Program-made: the position numbers and the translations under genes
Notes under the pieces: generated by a model
What the model was told of the DNA's origin: nothing
Seen by the model: only the letters and a program-made list of their open reading frames with translations
Database searches by the model: none
Assembly (NCBI GenBank): GCA_030064935.1
Contig: JASJEA010000019.1
Span: 1-44,523 of the forward strand
DNA: 44,523 nt
Source: Crocosphaera sp.
GTDB taxonomy: Bacteria; Cyanobacteriota; Cyanobacteriia; Cyanobacteriales; Microcystaceae
Reading direction: 5' to 3'
In this document: in pieces, positions 1-8,836 of the stretch
Numbering within the stretch: the first letter of the stretch is position 1
Layout: each line of letters opens with the position of its first letter

Positions 1-120
1 GCATCTCATCAGAAACGCCCCCTAGCTATTTATGCTGAAGGTATCAAGTGGTTGAATCTGGCCGTGGATATGCTTGAAGGGAAGGTTAAAGACTTTCATG
101 GCATTCCTGTTAATCTTTAA
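1..120 (+). CDS. C-terminal end of an unidentified protein (5' cut by window edge)
   Basis: Frame 1 is open from the first base to a TAA at 118-120 and gives 39 residues ending in HGIPVNL. The peptide is mixed polar and hydrophobic with no membrane segment or motif I recognise. Codon use looks coding and the frame has no stop, so it is probably the tail of a real gene entering from the left. No function can be given. Confidence 0.5.
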   Translation, partial: ASHQKRPLAIYAEGIKWLNLAVDMLEGKVKDFHGIPVNL

Positions 121-130
121 GAGAATATTG

Positions 131-190
131 ACATAAGTCCCTACCTAAAAATACTAGAAAAAGATCAACATTTTAGGTAGGAATTAATGT
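131..190. repeat. Imperfect inverted repeat after the partial gene
   Basis: An 11-bp perfect arm, CCTACCTAAAA (140-150), pairs with TTTTAGGTAGG (171-181) across a 20-nt loop. Imperfect pairing continues outward to 131 and 190. It sits between the end of the first gene and the convergent spoIID-like gene. No long T-run follows on either strand, so it may be a terminator-like hairpin or a short palindromic repeat. Confidence 0.5.
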
Positions 191-221
191 TAACTGTGAG
201 CCCTTGGCAGTTAAATTTTAT

Positions 222-1835
222 CTAATCCATTTCTCTCCAGAAAACAATAGAATTATCTAAGGGAATAATTTGGGTTCCAGGATAATAAAAAGAGAGTATT
301 TTTTCAGCACTCCAGCCTAAATTAGCTAAGTTATAAGACCCAAATTGACTCATGCCAACACCATGACCAAAACCACCGCCAATAAAAGCATATCCCGTTA
401 ATACTTTCTGACTATTGTAGATAGGTTGAAGATAAAACAGTGTACTTCTTGGGGGACCTAATGCACTACGAACTTCATTCTTTTGTAACTCAATAATTCC
501 TTTATCTGTTGTTACTTTCATGGTTAAAATACGTCCAGAGTCAGACCTTTCTGTGACTTCCATTGACTTAATCGCTTTGATGTTCGACAAAGGATGTTTA
601 CGTCTTTCTAAATACTTGTTTAAATCCTTAGTTAAGCTGACTAAACTCGCTTGCTTGTTCCAACGAAAAACACTTCTCCCTGTTTCATTAAAGCCATTTC
701 TTAAGCCTATAAAATTACGAAATGCTTGTTCATCTGCTAAAGATTTTTGAGAAAGATCCCAGAGATTTTTAGGTGAGTCAATAACTGCTTTTAGATAAGG
801 TCTTTCTTCTCCATTCCAAGCATCACTAAAACTGGCAGTAACGCCCCCTGTTGTTGAAGAATAAAGGGCATCAACTAATTCATTGTTATAGGTTAAAACT
901 AATCCTTTTGTTGCTGCGATCGCTTGATCGGCTTTGGGACTGGTAGAACTTAATCCATAGTATACTTGACAATGAGTGGTGGCACAAAGTTCGTAATTAT
1001 CTGCTTTAAATCGTCTTAAATTTCGTAACGCATAGGTACGAGCGATAATGGTTTGTGCTTTGGCTGCATTTTTGGGTGCATTGGGTCCTATTTCATGAGG
1101 AACCACACCTCGTAAATAGGTTTCTAAAGGAACATCATTAACTAAAGTATAGGTTCCGTAAGCATTGGGTTGTAACTTTAAACTTCCTCCATAACGTCGT
1201 GTTTTTTGTTTGGAATGACTCACTTGAATAGGATTTTTTCCTGGAATAATCTCTAAATAATCACTCTTATATTGTTTCCCGGCAATGGTAAATGTTGCTT
1301 GAGATTTACTGTTTAAAATAGCAGATTCCAAATAAGCATCATTATAGCCTTTTGTTTTAATATTTTGTAATAACCAACGTCTTAATAACGGCGTTTCATA
1401 AACATCTCTTTTAGCCCAAACCTGCCATCTTCCAGGTTGTGTTACTTCTGTTTTTATGCCTTTTTCTCGCCACTGGTTGGCACTATCTTCTGCTGTTTCA
1501 AAAGTGGCGTGATCGCTTAAAACAATATATTCTTTTAATAAAGACTCAGGCAAGGACTGCTCAACAATATTGAGAGTCAGTTTAGTTGTGGTTAAGGTTT
1601 GGGTTTGTCCTTGGGTATCTTGAAACTTAATCGTTAGGATATCCCCGTTGGTTGCAGCAATGGATAATTTCTCTGCTTCTGTTTCCCCAAATCTTTGTAC
1701 AATACCCACCTCGATGTCAATATCTCTAGCACTACTAGGCAAACCTAAAATTCCCCCCCAGAGAAGAGGAAGGGAAAACAGGGTCATGAATATATGTTTA
1801 CCCCTAATGGGTTGAGTTGTCTTCGTCATAGCCAT
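222..1835 (-). CDS. SpoIID/LytB domain protein (amidase enhancer-like, exported)
   Basis: 537 aa. The N-terminus has a hydrophobic stretch at about residues 15-32 followed by PSSA, which looks like a signal peptide or anchor. The SpoIID/LytB domain runs from about residue 220 to 515, with PHEIG at about 246-250 (E248 matches the catalytic Glu region of the family), CATTHC at 284-289, and the C-terminal GGGFGHGVGMSQFG signature. In Bacillus, SpoIID is a lytic transglycosylase that cleaves denuded glycan. Cyanobacterial members are widespread in non-sporulating species and presumably act on peptidoglycan; that role is inferred. Two possible starts lie 6 bases apart (codons 1 and 3). The gene stands alone. 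Confidence 0.88.
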   Translation of the reverse strand: MAMTKTTQPIRGKHIFMTLFSLPLLWGGILGLPSSARDIDIEVGIVQRFGETEAEKLSIAATNGDILTIKFQDTQGQTQTLTTTKLTLNIVEQSLPESLLKEYIVLSDHATFETAEDSANQWREKGIKTEVTQPGRWQVWAKRDVYETPLLRRWLLQNIKTKGYNDAYLESAILNSKSQATFTIAGKQYKSDYLEIIPGKNPIQVSHSKQKTRRYGGSLKLQPNAYGTYTLVNDVPLETYLRGVVPHEIGPNAPKNAAKAQTIIARTYALRNLRRFKADNYELCATTHCQVYYGLSSTSPKADQAIAATKGLVLTYNNELVDALYSSTTGGVTASFSDAWNGEERPYLKAVIDSPKNLWDLSQKSLADEQAFRNFIGLRNGFNETGRSVFRWNKQASLVSLTKDLNKYLERRKHPLSNIKAIKSMEVTERSDSGRILTMKVTTDKGIIELQKNEVRSALGPPRSTLFYLQPIYNSQKVLTGYAFIGGGFGHGVGMSQFGSYNLANLGWSAEKILSFYYPGTQIIPLDNSIVFWREMD

Positions 1836-1989
1836 ATCATTACATCGTTTTTCGCATTATAGACCCCATAACCCTCAAAGGGGTGATATTTCAGTCTTTT
1901 GATTTTGTCCTATGTTTGCGCTCAATAGTTCCCCGATGGCAGTTCTCCATAGCGGAAATCTGGGCTCCAGAATTCGATTAATTGCTCAA

Positions 1990-2865
1990 TTATGACTTTT
2001 GTAAAGGAAAATTCAACTGTTCCCGTTGTTGTAAATATAAGTTAGCAACTTCTCGCGCTAAATTACGAATACGACCAATATAACGGGTTCTTTCTGCCAC
2101 GGCAATCACTCCTCTTGCGTCTAACAAATTGAAGGAATGAGAACATTTTAAAACATAATCTAACCCAGGAAAAACCAAGCCTCGATTAATTAATTGTCTT
2201 GCTTCTTGTTCATATAAAGTAAATAATTTAAACAATAAATCTGGATCAGATGCTTCAAAATTATACGTACATTGTTCCACCTCACTTTGTAAAAAAATAT
2301 CCCCATAATTTATCTGATCGTTCCACTGAATTTTGGTGATTGCTTCCACCTCTTGTAAATACATGGCTAACCGTTCTAAACCATAAGTAATCTCAATGGA
2401 AACAGGATAACAATCAATTCCTCCACATTGCTGAAAATAAGTAAACTGTGTGATTTCCATACCATCTAACCATACTTCCCAACCCACACCCCAGGCCCCC
2501 AAGGTAGGAGATTCCCAGTTATCTTCTACAAAGCGAATATCATGATCTTCTGGTTTAATTCCTAATACTCTTAATGACTCTAAATAAATTTCTTGAATAT
2601 TGTCAGGAGACGGTTTAATTAATACTTGATATTGAAAATAATGCTGAAATCGGTTAGGATTTTCCCCATAACGGCCATCCGTAGGACGACGACAGGGTTC
2701 GACATAGGCAACGGACCAGGGTTCAGGTCCGATAGCCCTGAGAAAGGTATGGGGACTCATTGTTCCTGCCCCTTTTTCAGTATCATAAGGCTGGACGATT
2801 AAACAACCACGATCGCCCCAAAATTCGTTAAGTTTGGCAATAATTTCCTGAAAATTAATTGACAC
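1990..2865 (-). CDS. glyQ: Glycyl-tRNA synthetase alpha subunit
   Basis: 291 aa, normal length for the alpha chain of the bacterial alpha2-beta2 GlyRS (class II). It charges tRNA-Gly together with GlyS, which is not in this window. Strongly conserved blocks are visible: the N-terminal [14 protein letters not shown], then [18 protein letters not shown], then [17 protein letters not shown], which forms the aminoacylation core. It is transcribed divergently from the cyclase-like receptor at 3089, and a TATAAT-like -10 on the minus strand lies about 45 bases upstream. Confidence 0.97.
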   Translation of the reverse strand: MSINFQEIIAKLNEFWGDRGCLIVQPYDTEKGAGTMSPHTFLRAIGPEPWSVAYVEPCRRPTDGRYGENPNRFQHYFQYQVLIKPSPDNIQEIYLESLRVLGIKPEDHDIRFVEDNWESPTLGAWGVGWEVWLDGMEITQFTYFQQCGGIDCYPVSIEITYGLERLAMYLQEVEAITKIQWNDQINYGDIFLQSEVEQCTYNFEASDPDLLFKLFTLYEQEARQLINRGLVFPGLDYVLKCSHSFNLLDARGVIAVAERTRYIGRIRNLAREVANLYLQQREQLNFPLQKS

Positions 2866-2910
2866 TTTTTGTTAACTTCCCTAAGTTATTTATTCTTTTT
2901 GGTTCCGCCC

Positions 2911-2939
2911 ATTATACTAAAATAATGTCATTTTTTCTA
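2911..2939 (-). promoter_or_regulatory. Possible -10/-35 for glyQ
   Basis: On the minus strand TATAAT occupies 2916-2911, and TAGAAA sits 17 bases upstream at 2939-2934. The -10 is perfect but the -35 is poor, so this is a weak prediction. Confidence 0.35.
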
Positions 2940-3088
2940 GTTGATTCTATATTTTTTAAAGAACATTGTAAATTTCCTTATTTTTACCTTCACCCCGCTA
3001 AACATAAAGTTTGACCAAAATTTTAAGCCCCTTAACTGATATTTAAGTTAACCTAGGGGAAAGAAATAATAATGAAGCATCAAATTTG

Positions 3089-5227
3089 ATGAATTTTTTT
3101 AGTCGATTAAGTATCCAATCAAAAATAATGTTAATGCTACTAGCTGTTAGCATTGCCTCTATTTTAGTCATTAGTTATGTTGGTTACACCAGTGGAAAGG
3201 AAGCGATACTAGAGAATATTTATTATCAAATTACTGAGTTAAGAAATTCTCGTTCTCGGCAAATTCAATCTTACTTTAATTATGTTCAAAATCAAGCAAT
3301 TACTTTGGCTGAAGATCCCACAGTTATCGAAGCAATGGAGTCATTTAACCAAAGTTTTAATCAATTAGAAAATGAAGATATTTCTTCTAAAATGGTTTCT
3401 GAAATTTGGTATTTTTATCAACAAGAATTTATTCCGCGGTTGCAAAGGAATGTAGATGGAAATCCTGCGGTATTAAGTTATTTTCCTAAAAAAATAATTT
3501 CTCGTTATTTACAATATCATTATTTAGTTAAAAATCCCTATCCTCTTGAGAAAAAAAATAGTCTAGATATGGCCAATGATGGAAGTGAATACAGTAAAAT
3601 ACATCAAAAATTCCATGATTTTTTTCGATCAATTACCACTCGTTTTGACTATAAAAACTTAGTGTTAGTTGATAGTGAAACAGGAAATATTGTTTATAGT
3701 GTTCATAAAGATACGAGTTTTGCCACCAGCTTACAAGATGGACCTTATGCTTATAGTGGGGCAGCAAATTTATTTGAAAGATTGCAAAATAATCGTGAAA
3801 GAGGAGCCTTTGAGGTTATCGATTTTACTAATTTTAGACCTAGTTATGGTCAACCTATTGCTTTTATTGGTAGTCCTATTTTTAAAGGTTCAAATTTAAT
3901 TGGAATTCTCTTACTTCAGTTACCAGTTGATGAAATTAATCGCATTATGACAGGAAATTTTCAATGGGAACAGGATGGCTTAGGTAAAACAGGAGAAACC
4001 ATTTTAGTGGGCTCAGATTATTTAATGCGCTCTCAATCTCGCTTTTTAGTAGAAAATCCTGATAGTTATTTTAAAGAACTAGAAAAACAAAGAATACCTA
4101 ATAAAATAATTGAAAGAATTAAAGCTAATAATAGTCCTATTTTATTACAAGAAATTAGAACAAACTCTATTGAAAAAGCTATTGAAGGAGAGGAAGGATT
4201 AGGAATTTTAAATGACTATCGTGGAGTTTCTTCTCTAGTTGCTTACGCCCCTGTAAAATTAGCAGATAGTTTAGATTGGATAATTCTCTCCAAAATTTAT
4301 GTCAATGAAGCCTTTGAACCTATACAAATTTTTGGCAAAAGAGTATTAGTTACCACTGCAATTTTAGTGCCTATTGTAACTATTTTATCCTTATTTCTTT
4401 CCCGTCGTTTAGTGATGCCAATTTATCGGCTTATTTCAGGGGCAAAAAAAATTACATCTGGACAAAGTAATGTGGTAGTAACGGTTCCTTCTGAGGATGA
4501 ATTTTGTCAACTTGCCAGTGCTTTTAATAAAATGGCTAGAACTATTGATGAAGAAAAAGAAGCCCTAGAAAAACAAATTAGGAATAACGATGCACTGCTT
4601 TTAAAAACCCTTCCTGCCCCCATTGTCAAACGATTAAAACAAGGAGAAGAAGACATTGCTGATAAATTTCCTCACGTCACTGTATTGTCAGCTAATATTG
4701 TTGGTTTTGATGAAGAATGTGATCATCTAAGTGCGCAAGAAGCAGTAGGACTTTTAAATGATATTGTTAGTGCCTTTGATGATGCTGCCCAACGTCATGA
4801 CGTAGAAAAAATTAGTACCGTTGGTACTTCTTATTTGGCGGCAAGTGGCTTATTTGTGCCACGACTTGATCGAGACAAAGCGGTGATCGAAGTCGGATTA
4901 GAAATGCTGAGAATTGTGCGAGCTTTTAGTCAAGAAAAACACCTCAAATTTGAGATTCGTATTGGTGTTTATTCGGGAGAAGTGATAGGCGGATTATTAG
5001 GCAAAACCAAATTCATTTATAATTTATTGGGGAACACCGCCAAAATTGCTAGATTTTTAATGATTGTTAATTCTGTAGAAGGTCAACCAAATTCAATTTT
5101 AATAAGTCAAAATTTATACGAACCCTTGCAGGAATTTTATAAATTTTCTAAGATGGGGGAAATAGAAATTCCTGGGCGGGGGAAAACAGCAGTTTGGTTA
5201 TTAAAAGATGGTAGCCATAAGAGATAA
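3089..5227 (+). CDS. Membrane sensor with HAMP and a degenerate class III cyclase domain
   Basis: 712 aa from the ATG at 3089 (a TTG lies just upstream in frame). Order: short cytoplasmic N-terminus, TM1 at about 15-35, a large extracytoplasmic sensor region (about 36-415, Cache-like by layout), TM2 at about 420-438, HAMP to about 490, a coiled linker, and an adenylate/guanylate cyclase-fold domain at about 530-712. The fold signature is clear, but every key catalytic position is altered. The first metal Asp is N536 (SANIVGF instead of ADIVGF) and the second is T580 (VGTSY instead of IGDAY). The base-recognition Asp is N645. The transition-state Asn and Arg are K652 and F656. It is therefore probably a non-catalytic, nucleotide-binding or regulatory output domain. 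No operon partner is certain; a MacB-type permease follows after 77 bases. Confidence 0.85.
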   Translation: MNFFSRLSIQSKIMLMLLAVSIASILVISYVGYTSGKEAILENIYYQITELRNSRSRQIQSYFNYVQNQAITLAEDPTVIEAMESFNQSFNQLENEDISSKMVSEIWYFYQQEFIPRLQRNVDGNPAVLSYFPKKIISRYLQYHYLVKNPYPLEKKNSLDMANDGSEYSKIHQKFHDFFRSITTRFDYKNLVLVDSETGNIVYSVHKDTSFATSLQDGPYAYSGAANLFERLQNNRERGAFEVIDFTNFRPSYGQPIAFIGSPIFKGSNLIGILLLQLPVDEINRIMTGNFQWEQDGLGKTGETILVGSDYLMRSQSRFLVENPDSYFKELEKQRIPNKIIERIKANNSPILLQEIRTNSIEKAIEGEEGLGILNDYRGVSSLVAYAPVKLADSLDWIILSKIYVNEAFEPIQIFGKRVLVTTAILVPIVTILSLFLSRRLVMPIYRLISGAKKITSGQSNVVVTVPSEDEFCQLASAFNKMARTIDEEKEALEKQIRNNDALLLKTLPAPIVKRLKQGEEDIADKFPHVTVLSANIVGFDEECDHLSAQEAVGLLNDIVSAFDDAAQRHDVEKISTVGTSYLAASGLFVPRLDRDKAVIEVGLEMLRIVRAFSQEKHLKFEIRIGVYSGEVIGGLLGKTKFIYNLLGNTAKIARFLMIVNSVEGQPNSILISQNLYEPLQEFYKFSKMGEIEIPGRGKTAVWLLKDGSHKR

Positions 5228-5304
5228 ATGCTACAAACTAAGAGCAAGATAGCTAAATTTTTGCTAAATTAGAGAAAATATCTTTCTTTTACTTAACCAA
5301 TTTT

Positions 5305-6522
5305 ATGAAGTTTTTAGACAGTGTTAAAATGGCAACATCTATGCTGAGTGCCAATAAATTACGCACTAGCTTAACCATGTTAGGTATGATTATTGGTAAT
5401 GCTTCAGTGGTGGCCATTATTGGTATTGGTCAAGGGGCGGAAAATTTAGCGACTCAACAATTAAAAGAGTTGGGGCCGAATGTACTTTTTATTGTTCCTG
5501 GAACTCGCCAAGCCCGACGTGCTACCTTGGATTTACCAAAAACATTAGTCTGGGAAGATGCTCAAGCTATTGCCCAACAAGTCCCCAGTGTCAAAGCAGT
5601 TGCCCCTGAAAGAAATAAACGAGAATTAATTTCTTATAAAAGTGAAAATATCAACACTTTATTAATCGGAACCACCCCATACTATCCAAAAATTAGAAAT
5701 TTTCCCATTCAACAGGGACGATTCCTTAATGTAATTGATATCAAGAAAAACAGCCGAGTTGCTGTCATTGGTCAAGACATAGTTAAGCAATTATTTGGCA
5801 TCAAGAATCCCATTGGTGAATCAATTAGAATTAAAAATGTATCTTTTGAAATTGTAGGAGTGATGGCAGAAAAGGGCTCTTTAATTGGAACCAATTTAGA
5901 TGATACTGTGTTTATTCCCTTAACAACAATGACCCATCAAATTGTTGGTAAAACTTCTCCTTATGGGACAGAAGTTAGTTGGATTAATGTAGAAGCAAAA
6001 AATGGAGAAAGTGTTAGGGCTGCTAAATTTCAAATCGAAAATTTATTAAGACTAAGACATAAAATAACCAATGAGGATGATTTCGGTGTAGAAACCTCAA
6101 AACAAATGTTAGATATTGTGGGTAGTATTTCGACTGGATTAACGGTAATGTTAACTTTTCTGGCCGGAATTTCTCTTATTGTTGGTGGGATTGGGGTGAT
6201 GAATATTATGTTTTTTTCTGTAAGTGAACGTACCTCAGAAATTGGACTGAGAAAAGCTTTGGGGGCAACAGGAAATGATATCTTAGTACAGTTCTTAATT
6301 GAAGCAGTTCTTATGGCAATTTCTGGGGGGATCATTGGTGTTTTAACTGGGGTAAGTTTGGTGATATTGGTAGGAATAATTTCTCCTTTATCTGCTTCTA
6401 TTTCTGCTGTGCCTATTATTATTTCTTTAACAGTTTCCACCGCTATTGGACTAGGTTTCGGTGTGATTCCAGCCCAAAAAGCTGCTCAACTTGATCCTAT
6501 TGTTGCTTTGAGAAGTTCCTAA
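5305..6522 (+). CDS. MacB/FtsX-type ABC transporter permease
   Basis: 405 aa. N-terminal helix (about 15-45, containing LRTSLTMLGMIIG, the usual MacB_PCD start), a periplasmic core of about 230 residues, then three FtsX-type helices from about 275 to the end. The conserved SERTSEIGLRKALGA loop follows helix 2, and the C-terminus ends PAQKAAQLDPIVALR. These are hallmarks of MacB-family permeases that couple an ATPase to a periplasmic adaptor for export or mechanotransmission. No ATPase or adaptor gene is adjacent here, so its partners are encoded elsewhere and its substrate is unknown. Confidence 0.9.
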   Translation: MKFLDSVKMATSMLSANKLRTSLTMLGMIIGNASVVAIIGIGQGAENLATQQLKELGPNVLFIVPGTRQARRATLDLPKTLVWEDAQAIAQQVPSVKAVAPERNKRELISYKSENINTLLIGTTPYYPKIRNFPIQQGRFLNVIDIKKNSRVAVIGQDIVKQLFGIKNPIGESIRIKNVSFEIVGVMAEKGSLIGTNLDDTVFIPLTTMTHQIVGKTSPYGTEVSWINVEAKNGESVRAAKFQIENLLRLRHKITNEDDFGVETSKQMLDIVGSISTGLTVMLTFLAGISLIVGGIGVMNIMFFSVSERTSEIGLRKALGATGNDILVQFLIEAVLMAISGGIIGVLTGVSLVILVGIISPLSASISAVPIIISLTVSTAIGLGFGVIPAQKAAQLDPIVALRSS

Positions 6523-6576
6523 TCGGGTTTCAGTGGTGGGAAAATAGAGAGGATTTGACAGTGTTGAATTCCTACT

Positions 6577-6685
6577 AACCTGAGTTCGATATAGAGCAAT
6601 TTGGAGACAACCTACCAAAATCAGCAGTCTCAAACCCTCATTGTCTCGTTTAAAAAAGAATAACCCCAAACTCCTAACTCCTAAC
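6577..6685 (+). repeat. Dispersed repeat, copy 1 (109 bp)
   Basis: This 109-base segment starts AACCTGAGTTCGAT and ends in CTCCTAAC. It matches 44271-44379 at 103 of 109 positions with no gaps (my hand count) and lies in the same orientation. A 14-base start of the same element recurs at 44447-44460. It lies in the 305-base gap between the permease and smpB. The segment has no coding potential that I can see. A pyrimidine-rich run (about 6719-6755) follows. Confidence 0.85.
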
Positions 6686-6827
6686 TCACGTTACTAGGTT
6701 AAGTTGTTATATTCTTTCTCCCCCTGCCTCCTCTGCTTCCCCTGCTCCCTATGCCTTCTTAAGATGATTATCTACTTTCTGAAGCGGATTTGGTATTAGT
6801 TCCCAAAGATGATATACTAGATAGGCT

Positions 6828-7295
6828 ATGGGAAATCAAGATAAACCGGTCAAGACTATTACTGATAATCGTAAGGCTCGCTTCGCCTATGAAATTTTGG
6901 AAACCTATGAAGCGGGTATTGAACTGGTGGGAACAGAAGTTAAGTCTCTTCGCGCCGGTAGGGTTAACTTGGCTGATGGTTACGCCTTTATTAAAAATGG
7001 GGAGGCATGGTTAACTAACGTCCATATTTCCCCCTATCAAGGCAGTAGTCAGTATTTTAACCATGAACCAAAACGGACTCGTAAATTATTGCTACATCGC
7101 AAGGAAATCAGCCAGTTAATCGGTAAAATCGAGCAAAAAGGTCTTACTTTAGTCCCTTTAAAACTCTATTTTAAAGGAAGTTTGGTTAAAGTGAGCTTAG
7201 GCCTGGGAAGAGGGAAGAAACTTCACGATAAACGGGCAACAGAGAAAGAACGTCAAGATAAACGGGAAATGTCACGGGCGATGAAGCGTTACTAA
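6828..7295 (+). CDS. smpB: SsrA (tmRNA)-binding protein SmpB
   Basis: 155 aa, usual length. SmpB binds tmRNA and brings it to stalled ribosomes for trans-translation. Family blocks are visible: NRKARFAYEILETYEAGIEL near the start, GTEVKSLRAGRVNL, HISPYQ, KRTRKLLLHR, and the basic C-terminal tail with GRGKKLHDKR, which enters the ribosomal mRNA channel. Its last 24 bases overlap the 3' end of the convergent TrpD-like gene. The start ATG at 6828 has no strong Shine-Dalgarno. Confidence 0.97.
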   Translation: MGNQDKPVKTITDNRKARFAYEILETYEAGIELVGTEVKSLRAGRVNLADGYAFIKNGEAWLTNVHISPYQGSSQYFNHEPKRTRKLLLHRKEISQLIGKIEQKGLTLVPLKLYFKGSLVKVSLGLGRGKKLHDKRATEKERQDKREMSRAMKRY

Positions 7296-8339
7296 GGAAG
7301 AAATTTCTTGCAACTTCTCCCTCACTTGCCCCTCTTTCAAGAGGCTTTGAGCTTGTCTAAACCCTGAAGGAATATCTTGACATACACCACAACGCCAGAG
7401 ATAGAAACCTCCATTATAAAGAGCTAAGGACATCAAATCGTTGTCTTCCCCTTGTAATACTTGCTGCATTTGTTCGAGAAGTTGGGAAGTAGAAGTCAAA
7501 TCAATATCCCTACCTTTGAACTGATAATCATGGGGATGAAGGTATAATCTTTGCCATTGGGGATCACCATCAGGATCATTGAGCCCAATAATGGCAGTGC
7601 GACTTTGAGGAAGATCGCAACTACCTTCTAACCCCTTGATAATGGTAAAGTGATTTAAGTTTCTCAAGTTCAGGGTTTCTCGAAAGAGATTTTCTGTGGG
7701 GGGATGAACAAATCCAGCAACCAGATGAACTTGATGGGTTGAACAGGGAGACCAAATTAATTCTAAGGAAGCAAGAGGAGGGCGTTTACCAATTTGTTCG
7801 CGATAAGTTACTAATTGATGAGCTTGAGGAAAATGGTTCGTTAAATAGATAAAGGTTAATCCAGTTTTTGCCAATATTTCTTGACTACTATGCAGAGAAA
7901 TATTACTAAAGTCCACCCCTAAACCTTGCCAAAGGCTAATTAAAGGAACCCCATATTTAGTCGGCATGGTTTCCCCTCCATGTAAGACTACAGGAACACC
8001 GGTGGTGGCTAAAATAAGGGCTGTTAGTAGAGTAACAGGGGCAATACGAGCTCGTCCATCATAGGGAGTGCCTAACACAGTAACAGGATAGTCAAAGGGA
8101 AGGTTATCTATATCCAGTTTAGGACCGAGTTCGGTGTAAGTATCCAGCATTCCTGCTAATTCTTCAGGCGTGGGGCGTTTAATACGATGTACCATCAAAA
8201 ATGCGCCGATTTGAGCAGGAGTCGCTTCTGCTAATAACATCATTTTCATGGCATCGGCTGCTTCGCTTCGGGTTAAATCTTTTTTTGTATGGACACCACT
8301 ACCAATTTTTTTTAAATATTCCCTAAAGATGGTACTCAT
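7272..8339 (-). CDS. Anthranilate phosphoribosyltransferase-like protein (TrpD paralogue)
   Basis: 355 aa, with the glycosyltransferase family 3 fold: an N-terminal helical domain with LTRSEAADAMKMMLLAEATPAQIGAFLM and a C-terminal phosphoribosyl-binding domain. The TrpD phosphate-binding glycine motif (GTGGDG type) is replaced by LGTPYDGRARIAP, and the KHGNR anthranilate/PRPP segment reads LHGGETMPTKYGV. This looks like the cyanobacterial TrpD2-type paralogue rather than the tryptophan enzyme, so the substrate is unknown. It overlaps smpB by 24 bases tail to tail, and no trp gene is nearby. Confidence 0.85.
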   Translation of the reverse strand: MSTIFREYLKKIGSGVHTKKDLTRSEAADAMKMMLLAEATPAQIGAFLMVHRIKRPTPEELAGMLDTYTELGPKLDIDNLPFDYPVTVLGTPYDGRARIAPVTLLTALILATTGVPVVLHGGETMPTKYGVPLISLWQGLGVDFSNISLHSSQEILAKTGLTFIYLTNHFPQAHQLVTYREQIGKRPPLASLELIWSPCSTHQVHLVAGFVHPPTENLFRETLNLRNLNHFTIIKGLEGSCDLPQSRTAIIGLNDPDGDPQWQRLYLHPHDYQFKGRDIDLTSTSQLLEQMQQVLQGEDNDLMSLALYNGGFYLWRCGVCQDIPSGFRQAQSLLKEGQVREKLQEISSLVTLHRP

Positions 8340-8836
8340 AAAAAACCTCGTTTTATTGTATTGATTAAGCCGAAGAAGGCTAAACTTTTTCTTTAACCCT
8401 TGGATAAATTAGATTTCACTATCTTCTATAGGAATCAGGTTTCGGTTGTGAGAAAACCAGAAGCAGTATTGAACACTATTATCTCCTATATATGTTCTCA
8501 TTTCTCACACATCATTACTGATTGCTATATCTAAAGCATTAATAACAATATATTGTTCTTCGGTCGCTTCTAGTATTAATAACTGTTATGGTTTTCTTGA
8601 ATTATGCTCGATTGAATCTCCTTTGGTAATTGACAACATTAAGATTAATTAAAATCAAACAAGCAAAAAGGTGCTAGAATCTCCTTCAAACCCCCTATAA
8701 AAAAGCATTACAGCCTTGTTTGCCTTATGTAACATTATTTAAGCAAACACTCAATCAATGCAACAATTTTGAGACAATCAAAAACAGCTTATCAGCGTGT
8801 CATTATCACGTTTTATTTATACACTAGGAGAACTCT
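8340..8836. other. Divergent intergenic region upstream of chlB
   Basis: 497 bases with no convincing gene. It must hold promoters for the TrpD-like gene (leftward) and chlB (rightward). A TGCTAGAAT extended -10-like box is at 8672-8680, without a good -35. A Shine-Dalgarno AGGAGAA at 8826-8832 precedes the chlB ATG at 8837. I found no clear regulator dyad. Confidence 0.4.

Noticed and set aside
222-1835. Sporulation system implied by SpoIID
   Set aside because: SpoIID/LytB domains are common in non-sporulating cyanobacteria, and no other sporulation genes are present.
6780-6835. Coding-like stretch just before smpB reading DLVLVPKDDILDRLWEI
   Set aside because: It is in another frame to smpB, has no convincing start, and overlaps the smpB ATG. 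It may be chance or a small remnant; nothing supports a gene.
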